Source of the DNA: Pseudomonas graminis | GTDB taxonomy: Bacteria > Pseudomonadota > Gammaproteobacteria > Pseudomonadales > Pseudomonadaceae | Assembly: GCF_002093745.1 (NCBI RefSeq) | Contig: NZ_MTSB01000010.1 | Coordinates: forward strand, 124,001-188,000 | Direction: 5' to 3' | DNA: 64,000 bases | In this document: piece after piece, positions 1 to 8,337 of the stretch | Layout: the number at the start of each line of letters is the position of its first letter | Position numbering within the stretch: position 1 is the first letter of the stretch | The notes under the pieces: model-generated | Database searches by the model: none | What the model was told of the DNA's origin: nothing | What the model saw: the letters and a program-made list of their open reading frames with translations, nothing else | Program-made: the position numbers and the translations under genes

Positions 1-1
1 C

Positions 2-670
2 CAAGAGCTGAAAGGCTATGTCGATGAGCTGATGGCCCTCAAAAAACCGATCCCGGCGACGTATTACGAGGGCGACACCGTCAAGCAGCTTAATGTCGAG
101 CCGCCACGCGTGTTCACCGGCCAGACCGAGCTGTACAACAAGCTGATGGAAAACGGCATCGAGGTCTACGTGATGACCGCTGCGTCCGAAGAGCTGGTGC
201 GCATGGTCGCCGCCGACCCCAAGTACGGTTACAACGTCAAACCACAGAACGTGATTGGCGTGACCACGCTGCTCAAGGACCGCAAGACCGGTGAACTGAC
301 CACAGCACGCAAGCAGATCACCGCAGGCAACTATGACCCGAAAAGCAACATGGGCCTGGAGCTGACGCCGTACCTGTGGACCCCGGCAACCTGGATGGCC
401 GGCAAGCAGGCGGCGATTCTGACGTACATCGATCAATGGAAAAAACCGGTCCTGGTGGGTGGCGATACCCCGACCAGCGATGGCTACATGCTGTTTCACA
501 GCGTCGACGTGAGCAAGGGCGGCGTACACCTGTGGATCAACCGCAAGGACAAGTACATGACCCAGCTCAACGGCATGATCAAGGCCAATGCCGAGGCTCA
601 GGCCAAGGAAAAGCTGCCAGTCACGGCAGACAAGAACTGGGTGATCGTCAAGCCGGACGAGATTCAGTAA
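2..670 (+). CDS. Phosphorylcholine phosphatase-like HAD hydrolase (3' part)
   Basis: This is the C-terminal part of a HAD-superfamily phosphatase resembling the periplasmic phosphorylcholine phosphatase PchP of Pseudomonas, which frees choline from phosphocholine. The frame is open from base 2, ahead of the first Met at 32, so the window edge cuts the gene and any signal peptide and the nucleophile Asp motif lie outside. VYVMTAASEE fits HAD motif II. GGDTPTSDG fits motif III with its acidic residues. Convergent trmB follows after a hairpin. The product could feed choline into the betaine pathway at 33-47 kb, which is inference. A HAD enzyme with another phosphomonoester substrate is the alternative. 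Confidence 0.7.
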   Translation, partial: QELKGYVDELMALKKPIPATYYEGDTVKQLNVEPPRVFTGQTELYNKLMENGIEVYVMTAASEELVRMVAADPKYGYNVKPQNVIGVTTLLKDRKTGELTTARKQITAGNYDPKSNMGLELTPYLWTPATWMAGKQAAILTYIDQWKKPVLVGGDTPTSDGYMLFHSVDVSKGGVHLWINRKDKYMTQLNGMIKANAEAQAKEKLPVTADKNWVIVKPDEIQ

Positions 671-698
671 GCGGCGGGAAACGCTTCAAGCGGCAAGG

Positions 699-722
699 TC
701 GTGCCCGGGTGACCGGGCACGA
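699..722. terminator. Hairpin between convergent genes
   Basis: A perfect 10-bp stem (TCGTGCCCGG / CCGGGCACGA) with a GTGA loop sits between the convergent phosphatase gene and trmB. No clear T tract follows on either strand, so it may be a weak bidirectional terminator or only a hairpin. Confidence 0.4.
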
Positions 723-731
723 TCAGCCCAT

Positions 732-1466
732 TCAATCGACCTTTTCGAACTTCAGGTCCCAGACCCCGTGGCCGAGTTTCTCGCCACGGCGTTCGAACTT
801 GGTGATCGGACGCTCTGCAGGACGTGGCACGTACTGGTTGTCCTCGGCCAGATTGCGATAGCCAGGCGCTACGCTCATCACTTCCAGCATGTATTCCGCG
901 TAAGGCCCCCAATCGGTGGCCATGTGGAACACCCCGCCCACCTTCAGCTTGCTGCGCACCAGTGCGACGAACTCGGGTTGTACGATGCGGCGTTTATGGT
1001 GGCGACTCTTGTGCCAAGGGTCCGGGAAGAAGAGCATCAGCCGATCAAGGCTGTTATCGGCAATGCAGCGGTTCAGCACTTCAATGGCGTCACAATCGTA
1101 GACGCGCACGTTGGTCAGCCCTTGGGTCAACACACCATTGAGCAACGCGCCCACGCCCGGCGAATGCACTTCGACACCGATGAAATCCTGCTCGGGAGCA
1201 GCCGCAGCCATTTCCAGCAACGATTGACCCATGCCGAAGCCGATCTCCAGCGTGCGCGGTGCAGAGCGGCCGAACACGTGGTCGAAATTCACCGGCGCGT
1301 CGGTCAGCGACAGGCCGAACAGCGGGCGGCCCTGATCCAGACCACGTTGCTGGCCTTCGGTCATGCGACCGGCACGCATCACGAAACTCTTGATGCGGCG
1401 GTGCGGGCGCTCTTCGCCTTCTTCGGTAGCAGGCAACTCTGGGTGCGGAACGTGCGAATCAGTCAT
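732..1466 (-). CDS. trmB: tRNA (guanine-N7-)-methyltransferase
   Basis: TrmB uses S-adenosylmethionine to make m7G46 in the variable loop of tRNAs. The 244-residue product has the SAM-binding motif LEIGFGMG, the acidic [10 protein letters not shown] strand and the family signature [15 protein letters not shown]. The ATG at 1466 is preferred to a TTG one codon earlier because it begins the usual Pseudomonas N terminus [10 protein letters not shown]. It lies 10 bp downstream of thiG and is probably the last gene of a thiS-thiG-trmB operon. This is the common order in Pseudomonas, so the link to thiamine genes is positional and not functional. Confidence 0.96.
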   Translation of the reverse strand: MTDSHVPHPELPATEEGEERPHRRIKSFVMRAGRMTEGQQRGLDQGRPLFGLSLTDAPVNFDHVFGRSAPRTLEIGFGMGQSLLEMAAAAPEQDFIGVEVHSPGVGALLNGVLTQGLTNVRVYDCDAIEVLNRCIADNSLDRLMLFFPDPWHKSRHHKRRIVQPEFVALVRSKLKVGGVFHMATDWGPYAEYMLEVMSVAPGYRNLAEDNQYVPRPAERPITKFERRGEKLGHGVWDLKFEKVD

Positions 1467-1476
1467 CAACGGGCTC

Positions 1477-2271
1477 TTACTTGATCAGGCCATCCAGCGG
1501 CGAGGACGCGCTGGCATAGAGTTTTCGTGGCATGCGCCCGGCGAGGTACGCCAGACGACCGGCAATTACAGCGTGCTTCATGGCTTCAGCCATCATGACC
1601 GGCTGCTGAGCGTGGGCGATGGCCGAGTTCATCAACACGGCTTCGCAACCCAGCTCCATCGCGATGGTGGCATCGGACGCCGTGCCGACACCGGCATCGA
1701 CCAGCACCGGCACCCTGGTTTCCTCAAGGATGATCTGCAGGTTGTACGGATTGCAGATGCCCAGACCGCTGCCGATCAGACCGGCCAGCGGCATGATCGC
1801 AATGCAGCCGATTTCCGCCAGCTGACGGGCAATGATCGGGTCATCGCTGGTGTAGACCATGACATCAAAGCCGTCCTTGACCAGTATTTCAGCGGCCTTG
1901 AGGGTTTCGATGACATTGGGGAACAGGGTTTTCTGATCCGCCAGTACTTCGAGCTTGACCAGGTTACGGCCGTCGAGCAGTTCGCGGGACAGGCGGCAGG
2001 TGCGCACCGCCTCGACCGCATCGAAGCAGCCGGCGGTGTTCGGCAGAATGGTGTAGCGGTCCGGTGGCAGCACGTCGAGCAGGTTCGGCTCGCCCGGGTT
2101 CTGACCCAGGTTGGTGCGGCGCACGGCAACGGTCACGATTTCGGCACCCGAGGCTTCGATGGCCAGACGGGTCTGTTCCATATCGATGTATTTGCCGGTG
2201 CCTACCAGCAGCCGCGACTCGAACGTCCGGCCAGCCAGGACGAAAGGCTTGTCGCTGCGAACATTGCTCAT
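1477..2271 (-). CDS. thiG: Thiazole synthase
   Basis: ThiG makes the thiazole phosphate of thiamine from 1-deoxyxylulose 5-phosphate, dehydroglycine and sulfur carried as ThiS thiocarboxylate. The 264-residue TIM-barrel product has normal length and typical segments: [12 protein letters not shown] near the N terminus, NLVKLEVL carrying the Schiff-base lysine, and GLIGSGLGI with [13 protein letters not shown] for the phosphate-binding end. Its partner thiS is 48 bp upstream on the same strand and trmB follows. Downstream of base 2280 on this strand there is no sign of thiF or thiH, so the remaining thiazole genes lie elsewhere. Confidence 0.97.
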   Translation of the reverse strand: MSNVRSDKPFVLAGRTFESRLLVGTGKYIDMEQTRLAIEASGAEIVTVAVRRTNLGQNPGEPNLLDVLPPDRYTILPNTAGCFDAVEAVRTCRLSRELLDGRNLVKLEVLADQKTLFPNVIETLKAAEILVKDGFDVMVYTSDDPIIARQLAEIGCIAIMPLAGLIGSGLGICNPYNLQIILEETRVPVLVDAGVGTASDATIAMELGCEAVLMNSAIAHAQQPVMMAEAMKHAVIAGRLAYLAGRMPRKLYASASSPLDGLIK

Positions 2272-2319
2272 CGGAAATCCTCTTTGAAGTGCATGGGGAG
2301 TCGGTGCAGCGGGTAAGAA

Positions 2320-2520
2320 CTAGCCACCGCCGATGGCATGGACCACTTCGACCTGATTGCCTTCGCTCAGAACCGTGGACGCATGTTGACTGCGCGGCAC
2401 GATATCCAGATTCAGCTCAACTGCCACCCGGCGTCCGGCAAGGTCCAGACGGGTCAGCAGCGCCGCGACGGTTTCGCCATCGGGCAATTCAAAGGGTTCG
2501 CCGTTCAACTGAATGCGCAT
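2320..2520 (-). CDS. thiS: Sulfur carrier protein ThiS
   Basis: ThiS is a small ubiquitin-fold protein of 66 residues. Its C-terminal Gly-Gly is adenylated and converted to a thiocarboxylate that gives sulfur to ThiG. The product ends in HAIGGG, so the required diglycine is present with no extra residues, and MRIQLNGEPFELPDG is the usual N terminus. It is the first gene of the minus-strand thiS-thiG-trmB group. The roughly 110 bp between it and the DUF423 gene must hold its promoter, although no strong sigma-70 match was seen there. Confidence 0.95.
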   Translation of the reverse strand: MRIQLNGEPFELPDGETVAALLTRLDLAGRRVAVELNLDIVPRSQHASTVLSEGNQVEVVHAIGGG

Positions 2521-2630
2521 GCGACAGCAGCCATCATTTTAGGGGGCGAGCATTCTAGCCCGATCAAACGGTATGACCAAGGCAAAGCCACGCCATTCGT
2601 CTCAAGCGTGACCTGTCGTTCAGAAAGCCC

Positions 2631-3011
2631 TCAAGGCGCAGAGCCCAGCCTCCAGGCCGCCAGCCCCAGCATCGACCAGCCAAACAGAAACGCCAGGCCG
2701 CCAAACGGGGTGATGATGCCCAGCTTGCTGATGCCGGTCAGCGTCAGCGCGTACAGGCTGCCGGAGAACAGCAGAATGCCGAGTGCGAACGAGAACCCGG
2801 CCCAGGTGACAAGGCGTCCGGGGACCTGAGTTGCCAGGACAGCCACGCCGAGCAGAGCCAGCGCGTGAACGAGTTGATAAAGCACACCGGTATGAAAAAC
2901 CGCCAGGTACTCGGCGCTCAGGCGCTCTTTCAGGCCGTGCGCCGCAAACGCACCCAGCGCCACGCCGGTAAAACCGAAGAAAGCAGCCAGCATCAAAAAG
3001 CTACGAAGCAT
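2631..3011 (-). CDS. DUF423 family inner-membrane protein
   Basis: This is a 126-residue hydrophobic protein of the DUF423 (YgdD-like) family, whose biochemical role is unknown. About four membrane helices can be seen. The conserved features are FFGFTGVALGAFAAHGLK at the N terminus and GLAFLFGWSMLGLAAW at the C terminus, including the family's GAFAAHGL motif. It is divergent from mtgA, with start codons about 80 bp apart, and thiS follows on the same strand. That neighbourhood is conserved in Pseudomonas and gives no functional clue. Confidence 0.9.
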   Translation of the reverse strand: MLRSFLMLAAFFGFTGVALGAFAAHGLKERLSAEYLAVFHTGVLYQLVHALALLGVAVLATQVPGRLVTWAGFSFALGILLFSGSLYALTLTGISKLGIITPFGGLAFLFGWSMLGLAAWRLGSAP

Positions 3012-3052
3012 CAGGAACTCCAGTGAAAAATCGTCGTAAGGCCCACGGTCTG

Positions 3053-3058
3053 TATAAT
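3053..3058 (+). promoter_or_regulatory. Candidate -10 box for mtgA
   Basis: A perfect TATAAT lies 33 bp upstream of the preferred mtgA start, in the divergent DUF423/mtgA spacer. No good -35 element stands 17 bp before it, so this is a tentative promoter call. Confidence 0.4.
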
Positions 3059-3091
3059 GGCCCGCTCAACGGGTTCGGCCAAGCCATCTCT

Positions 3092-3802
3092 ATGCTGCAA
3101 ACTATTCTTCATCGTGTCGTCAAAGCCCTGCTGTGTTTCGCTGCGGGCAGCATTCTTGTGGTCATGGTCCTGCGCTGGGTACCGCCACCAGGCACGGCGC
3201 TGATGGCCGAGCGCAAGGTCGAATCGTGGTTTGATGGCGAACCCATCGACCTGCAACGCGACTGGGAACCCTTCGACAAGATCTCCGACAACCTGAAAAT
3301 CGCCGTCATTGCCGGCGAAGACCAGAAATTTGCCGAGCACTGGGGCTTCGACGTCGATGCCATCCAGGCCGCCCTTCTGCATAACGAGCAAGGCGGCTCG
3401 ATCCGCGGTGCCAGCACGCTGAGCCAGCAGGTGTCTAAAAACCTGTTCCTGTGGTCGGGCCGCAGCTACCTGCGCAAGGGGCTTGAAGCGTGGTTCACCC
3501 TGCTCATCGAACTGCTGTGGTCCAAAGAACGCATCCTTGAGGTGTACCTCAACAGCGTCGAATGGGACGAAGGGGTATTCGGCGCGCAGGCGGCCGCACA
3601 ACACCACTTCCGCACCAACGCCAGCGCCCTCTCCGTGCAACAGGCCAGCTACCTCGCTGCTGTCCTGCCCAACCCGCGCCAGTGGAGCGCCAGCCACCCG
3701 AGCGGCTACGTCTCGCGCCGCGCCGGCTGGATTCGTCAGCAGATGCGTCAGCTGGGTGGGGATGAGTACTTGCAAGGGCTGAACAGCAGCCGTCGCTGGT
3801 GA
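3092..3802 (+). CDS. mtgA: Monofunctional peptidoglycan glycosyltransferase
   Basis: MtgA polymerises lipid II into glycan strands in the inner membrane but has no transpeptidase domain. The 236-residue product has one N-terminal membrane segment (about residues 10-30) followed by a GT51 domain. The catalytic region is GEDQKFAEHWGFD (Glu near 76), followed by the second conserved block GASTLSQQVSKNL and by ILEVYLNSVEW. The frame is open to an ATG at 3023, but the start at 3092 (MLQTILHRVV) gives the family's normal length and leaves room for the TATAAT at 3053. It converges on rpoH across a strong terminator. Confidence 0.95.
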   Translation: MLQTILHRVVKALLCFAAGSILVVMVLRWVPPPGTALMAERKVESWFDGEPIDLQRDWEPFDKISDNLKIAVIAGEDQKFAEHWGFDVDAIQAALLHNEQGGSIRGASTLSQQVSKNLFLWSGRSYLRKGLEAWFTLLIELLWSKERILEVYLNSVEWDEGVFGAQAAAQHHFRTNASALSVQQASYLAAVLPNPRQWSASHPSGYVSRRAGWIRQQMRQLGGDEYLQGLNSSRRW

Positions 3803-3855
3803 TCGCACCACAGAAGAGGACGCGGTGCGTCGCACGATAGTTGATTGATACACAC

Positions 3856-3885
3856 AAAAACGCCCCGATCATCTCGGGGCGTTTT
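3856..3885. terminator. Bidirectional Rho-independent terminator (mtgA / rpoH)
   Basis: AAAAACGCCCCGA and TCGGGGCGTTTT form a GC-rich stem flanked by A and T runs. It lies between convergent mtgA and rpoH and can end transcription from both sides. Confidence 0.9.
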
Positions 3886-3901
3886 GCATTGCTGGCCAGC
3901 C

Positions 3902-4756
3902 TTACGCAGCGATCGACGTCTTGAGCTTGTTCATCGCGCTTTTTTCCAGCTGACGAATACGCTCGGCGGAGACGTTGTACTTCTGCGCCAGGTCGTGCAG
4001 CGTGGCTTTCTCTTCTGCCAGCCAGCGCTGGTAGAGGATGTCGCGGCTGCGTTCGTCCAGTACGTCCAGCGCCTGATGCAGGTTGGCGGTGGAGTTGTCG
4101 GTCCAGTCGGAGTCTTCCAGTTGACGCGCCGGGTCGTAGCGGTGGTCTTCCAGGTAGTTGGCTGGCGACTGGAACGCGCTGTCATCGTCAGCTTCGGCAG
4201 CCGGGTCGAACGCCATGTCGTGACCGGTCAGACGGCTTTCCATTTCGCGGACTTCACGCGGCTCGACACCCAGGCTTTCCGCGACGCGATGCACTTCGTC
4301 GTTGTTCAGCCAGGCCAGACGCTTCTTCTGGCTGCGCAGGTTGAAAAACAGCTTGCGCTGCGCCTTGGTCGTGGCGACCTTGACGATGCGCCAGTTACGC
4401 AGGATGAACTCGTGAATCTCGGCCTTGATCCAATGCACGGCAAAGGAAACCAGACGCACGCCCATTTCAGGGTTGAAACGCTTCACGGCTTTCATCAAGC
4501 CGACATTGCCTTCCTGGATCAGATCAGCCTGAGCCAGACCGTAACCCGAATAACTGCGAGCGATATGCACGACAAAACGCAGGTGCGCGAGAACCATTTG
4601 TCGGGCCGCGTCCAGATCCTGCTCGTAGTAGAGACTCTCAGCCAGTTCACGCTCCCGCTCGGGCGTCAGCAGTGGAATGCTGTTGACCGTCTGCACATAG
4701 GCCTCAAGGTTCGCACCCGGGACTAAAGCATAAGCAGGTTGCAAAGAAGTGGTCAT
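3902..4756 (-). CDS. rpoH: Heat-shock sigma factor sigma-32
   Basis: RpoH directs RNA polymerase to heat-shock promoters. The 284-residue product shows region 2 ([20 protein letters not shown]), the RpoH box [15 protein letters not shown] that distinguishes it from other sigma-70 proteins, and the region 4 helix-turn-helix ending [17 protein letters not shown]. The frame extends upstream to 4828, but the ATG at 4756 ([14 protein letters not shown]) follows a GGAGG ribosome-binding site and matches the genus N terminus. A candidate AlgU promoter lies about 50 bp upstream. ftsX is the next gene upstream on the same strand. Confidence 0.98.
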   Translation of the reverse strand: MTTSLQPAYALVPGANLEAYVQTVNSIPLLTPERERELAESLYYEQDLDAARQMVLAHLRFVVHIARSYSGYGLAQADLIQEGNVGLMKAVKRFNPEMGVRLVSFAVHWIKAEIHEFILRNWRIVKVATTKAQRKLFFNLRSQKKRLAWLNNDEVHRVAESLGVEPREVREMESRLTGHDMAFDPAAEADDDSAFQSPANYLEDHRYDPARQLEDSDWTDNSTANLHQALDVLDERSRDILYQRWLAEEKATLHDLAQKYNVSAERIRQLEKSAMNKLKTSIAA

Positions 4757-4804
4757 ACGAAAAAACCTCCAGCGCACATGTGATGTGCAGTTCAGCACTA
4801 GCCA

Positions 4805-4832
4805 GATTGACCCGGAACCGCTAACCAAGTTC
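4805..4832 (-). promoter_or_regulatory. Candidate AlgU (sigma-E-like) promoter of rpoH
   Basis: On the minus strand, GAACTT (4832-4827) is followed after exactly 16 bases by TCAATC (4810-4805). The consensus for AlgU/sigma-22 is GAACTT-N16/17-TCTGA, so the -35 is perfect and the -10 partial. The site ends about 49 bases before the rpoH start. AlgU control of rpoH is known in P. aeruginosa; its use here is inference. Confidence 0.55.
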
Positions 4833-4873
4833 CTTGATATTCATAAGCCAATCGGGTGAACAAAAATTTGCCT

Positions 4874-5908
4874 CTACCGGGGCGCCAGCTCACGCAAGTG
4901 ACGAGCGACCGCAATCCAGGCACCGATATACCCTAACAGAACCGCTCCAAGCAAGAGCGAAAGACCATCGCCCATTGGAACGCCCGCCAACGCGAAGTCA
5001 CTTCCGTAAAGACCCGCCAGCCCGACAACAGCACCGTTCAACCAGTTGAGGCCATAGGCCAGAACGCCCCAGGACAGGACGCCTGCCCCTAGACCGTACA
5101 GCGCGCCCATATAGAGGAAGGGTCTGCGCACGTAGCTGTCGGTACCGCCTACCAGCTTGATGACTTCAATTTCAGTGCGACGGTTTTCGATGTGTAGACG
5201 TATTGTGTTACCAATGACCAGCAGCAAAGCCGAGACCAGCAGAACCGTCAAGCCGAAAACGAACCGATCTCCCAGTTTGAGGATCGCTGCCAGTCTTTCG
5301 ACCCAGACCAGATCCAGCTGGGCCTGCTCGACTTTCGGCAGTTCGGCGAGCCGGGTGCGCAAGGCCTCCAGCGCAGGCTTGTCCACTTCATCCGGCGTGA
5401 CCAGAACCACGCCCGGCAGCGGGTTATCCGGCAATTCCTTGAGCGCTTCCCCCAAACCGGATTGTTGCTTGAACTCGCCCAATGCCTGTTCGCTGCTGAT
5501 GTACTCGGCATCCGCCACACCGGGCATGGCCTTGATTTCATCGCGCATGCGGGTGCCATCAGCGGTGCTGGCATCCATATTCAGGTAGATGGAAATCTGC
5601 GCGGCGCGCTGCCACGAACCGCCAAGCCGCTCGACATTGCCGAGCAGCAACGACAGGCCCATTGGCAGGCTCAGGGCAATGGCCATGACCAGACAGGTAA
5701 AGAAGCTGCCGATCGGCTGTTTGGCCAGGCGGCGCAGGCTGTCGACCAGACTGGAGCGATGGCTTTCCAGCCAGGCGGACAGCAACGCGTTGAAGTCCGG
5801 GCCGTCGTCATCATGGTCATGACGCTGCTTTTTCTGCTTCGGCGGTAGCGGGTCGGCGGCTTTGGGCGCGACGCGCTCCGACACCTTGGGGCTGCGTGTG
5901 GCACTCAT
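4874..5908 (-). CDS. ftsX: Cell-division ABC transporter permease FtsX
   Basis: FtsX is the membrane part of the FtsEX complex, which activates periplasmic amidases at the septum. The 344-residue product has a charged cytoplasmic N terminus (residues 1-60, with KKQRHDHDDDG), a first membrane helix near residues 68-90, a periplasmic domain of about 110 residues, and three further helices (about 215-240, 265-290 and 310-335). Its start overlaps the ftsE stop by 4 bp, which suggests translational coupling in a ftsY-ftsE-ftsX operon. rpoH lies downstream on the same strand. Confidence 0.96.
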   Translation of the reverse strand: MSATRSPKVSERVAPKAADPLPPKQKKQRHDHDDDGPDFNALLSAWLESHRSSLVDSLRRLAKQPIGSFFTCLVMAIALSLPMGLSLLLGNVERLGGSWQRAAQISIYLNMDASTADGTRMRDEIKAMPGVADAEYISSEQALGEFKQQSGLGEALKELPDNPLPGVVLVTPDEVDKPALEALRTRLAELPKVEQAQLDLVWVERLAAILKLGDRFVFGLTVLLVSALLLVIGNTIRLHIENRRTEIEVIKLVGGTDSYVRRPFLYMGALYGLGAGVLSWGVLAYGLNWLNGAVVGLAGLYGSDFALAGVPMGDGLSLLLGAVLLGYIGAWIAVARHLRELAPR

Positions 5909-6576
5909 ACTCCAGCCTCCCCGTCACCGATCAGACGACCGCGCTGCAAGGTCAGCATGCGATGGCGCATGCGAGCGATCAATGCCAGGTCGTGACTGGC
6001 GATCAGTACGCTGGTCCCCAGTCGATTGATGTCTTCAAACACACCCATGATTTCCGCTGCGAGACGTGGATCGAGGTTACCGGTCGGTTCGTCCGCCAGC
6101 AGCAATGCCGGGCGATGAACGATAGCGCGGGCAATGCCGACGCGCTGTTGCTGACCGGTGGACAGGTCGCCAGGGTACAGCTCGGCCTTATCGGACAACG
6201 CTACGCGCTCCAGTGCCGAATCGACCCGTTTGGCAATCTCGGGCTTGGACAGACCGAGTATCTGCAAAGGCAATGCGATGTTGTTGAACACCGTTCGATC
6301 AAACAGCAACTGGTGATTCTGGAACACCACGCCGATCTGACGACGCAAAAACGGAATCTGCGCGTTGCTGATCTGCCCAAGGTCCTGACCGGCCAGCATC
6401 AGTTTGCCGGTTGTCGGGCGCTCCATGGCAAGCAACAGGCGCAGCAGCGTGCTTTTGCCTGCACCGGAGTGGCCGGTGACAAACAGAAACTCGCCGCGAC
6501 GTACTCGAAAGCTCAGTTCATGCAACCCGACGTGTCCATTCGGGTAGCGTTTACCGACCTGCTCGAATCGAATCAT
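5905..6576 (-). CDS. ftsE: Cell-division ATP-binding protein FtsE
   Basis: FtsE is the ATPase that drives FtsX in septal peptidoglycan splitting. All ABC motifs are intact in the 223-residue product: Walker A GHSGAGKSTLLRL, Q-loop near VVFQNHQLL, signature LSTGQQQRVGIARA, Walker B LLLADEPTGNLD and the H-loop LIASHD. It overlaps ftsY by 4 bp at its start and ftsX by 4 bp at its stop. This tight packing is the classical ftsYEX arrangement of Gammaproteobacteria. Confidence 0.98.
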   Translation of the reverse strand: MIRFEQVGKRYPNGHVGLHELSFRVRRGEFLFVTGHSGAGKSTLLRLLLAMERPTTGKLMLAGQDLGQISNAQIPFLRRQIGVVFQNHQLLFDRTVFNNIALPLQILGLSKPEIAKRVDSALERVALSDKAELYPGDLSTGQQQRVGIARAIVHRPALLLADEPTGNLDPRLAAEIMGVFEDINRLGTSVLIASHDLALIARMRHRMLTLQRGRLIGDGEAGV

Positions 6577-8081
6577 GAACGCTCCCGCTCCGCAAACAGA
6601 GCCTGAACAAAGGGTTCGGCTTCAAAGGTGCGCAGATCGTCGATCCCTTCACCGACACCGATATAACGAATAGGCAGGCCGAACTGCTTGGCCAGCGCAA
6701 AAATGACGCCGCCCTTGGCAGTGCCGTCCAGCTTGGTGAGCGCCAGCCCCGTCAATGTGACCGTCTGGTTGAATTGTTTGGCCTGATTGATGGCGTTCTG
6801 CCCGGTGCCTGCATCGAGTACCAGCAGGACTTCGTGAGGCGCATCGGCGTCCAGTTTGCCGATCACACGGCGCACCTTCTTCAGTTCCTCCATCAGGTTG
6901 TCCTTGGTGTGCAGCCGGCCCGCCGTGTCGGCGATCAATACATCGATACCGCGAGCCTTGGCAGCCTGTACGGCATCGAAGATAACGGACGCAGAGTCGG
7001 CACCGGTGTGCTGAGCGATGACCGGTATGTGGTTGCGTTCGCCCCAGACCTGCAACTGCTCGACAGCGGCGGCACGGAACGTATCACCCGCTGCCAGCAT
7101 GACTTTCTTGCCTTCCAGTTGCAGCTTCTTGGCCAGCTTGCCAATGGTCGTGGTCTTGCCGGCGCCATTGACGCCCACTACCAGAATCACGAACGGCTTG
7201 TGCTCGGCTTTGATCACCAGCGGCTGCTCGACAGGCTTGAGCATCGCGGCCAGCTCACCCTGCAACGAGGTGTACAACGCCTGAGCGTCAGTCAACTGCT
7301 TGCGGGCGACTTTCTGGGTCAGGCTCTTGATGATGACCGAAGTGGCCTCGACACCGACATCTGCCGTCAGCAAACGGGTCTCGATCTCTTCCAGCAGGTC
7401 ATCATCGATGGCCTTCTTGCCCAGAAACAGGCTGGCCATACCCTCGCCGATGCTGGCGCTGGTTTTCGACAAACCTTGCTTGAGGCGAGCGAAGAAGCCG
7501 ACCTTGCCAGCCTCTGAATCCTGCACAGGCGCTGGAACCGGCGCTGCCTCCTGAACAGGCACCAGAGGCTGCGCAACCGCTGGAGTCGGAACGGCTTCGG
7601 CTGCCGGCTCACGCAGAGACGGCACGAATACCGGTTCGGGAACGCTGAGCGGCGTACGCTCGGCCACCGGTTCAAGCACCGGTGGCGCGGGCACGACCGG
7701 CTCAGGCACTGCCTGCGGATGGCCATGCTCGGGGATCAGCGGCGTGACGTGCGGCTCGCGCTCGTCGCTCAATGCCACAGGCTCCTCGGTCACCGGCAAC
7801 GTCAGCCAGGGCTGCGGCGACGGTGCGCCAGGCTCGACCAGGGCTTGCGGCGCAGGTACGGTGGCTTCAGGCTGAATGTCGGGCGCGGATTGCGAGGCAA
7901 CAGGAGGCTCGACCTGCGGCGGCGTGTCGATCACCTGATCGGGCACCGGACCGGATTGGGCCGGGGATGATTCTGGCGGCGTTGGCTCGGTGTGCTGCGG
8001 CTTCTTGCGCAGCCATCCGAACAGGCCTTTCTTCTCTCCAGCCGCAGCTGGGGTCTTCTTGTCGTCGTTGGAACCAAACAT
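6573..8081 (-). CDS. ftsY: Signal recognition particle receptor FtsY
   Basis: FtsY docks SRP-ribosome complexes at the membrane. The product has 502 residues. Residues 1-190 form a long proline- and acid-rich A domain that starts FGSNDDKKTPAAAGEKKG and is low in complexity. Residues from about 195 form the NG GTPase: G1 GVNGAGKT at 303-310, DTAGR, TKLDGTAKGG and the C-terminal GVGEGIDDL. The A domain is typically long in Pseudomonas. It is the first gene of the ftsY-ftsE-ftsX operon and is divergent from the M16 peptidase genes, with 256 bp of spacer in which no clear promoter was recognised. Confidence 0.97.
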   Translation of the reverse strand: MFGSNDDKKTPAAAGEKKGLFGWLRKKPQHTEPTPPESSPAQSGPVPDQVIDTPPQVEPPVASQSAPDIQPEATVPAPQALVEPGAPSPQPWLTLPVTEEPVALSDEREPHVTPLIPEHGHPQAVPEPVVPAPPVLEPVAERTPLSVPEPVFVPSLREPAAEAVPTPAVAQPLVPVQEAAPVPAPVQDSEAGKVGFFARLKQGLSKTSASIGEGMASLFLGKKAIDDDLLEEIETRLLTADVGVEATSVIIKSLTQKVARKQLTDAQALYTSLQGELAAMLKPVEQPLVIKAEHKPFVILVVGVNGAGKTTTIGKLAKKLQLEGKKVMLAAGDTFRAAAVEQLQVWGERNHIPVIAQHTGADSASVIFDAVQAAKARGIDVLIADTAGRLHTKDNLMEELKKVRRVIGKLDADAPHEVLLVLDAGTGQNAINQAKQFNQTVTLTGLALTKLDGTAKGGVIFALAKQFGLPIRYIGVGEGIDDLRTFEAEPFVQALFAERERS

Positions 8082-8337
8082 GGAGGACGGCTATCTCAAG
8101 GTTGCGGGACGCCAGAGGGCGGCCCGGAAAAATTCTGACATGCAAAACAGACTGCGTTTAGGACTTCTTGTTCACTCAACGGCCGCTTGTCCAGCTACCT
8201 TTACCTGCGTTTCAAACAGGTTTCACTCGCAATCGGCCAGTGAAGGCTGTCTCTGAAGCAAACGGATCAGTATCCTAACACCCCCGTGCCCGCTGACGCT
8301 AAGTTCACGCGGCCCGTCCTACAGGTTCAAACAACGA

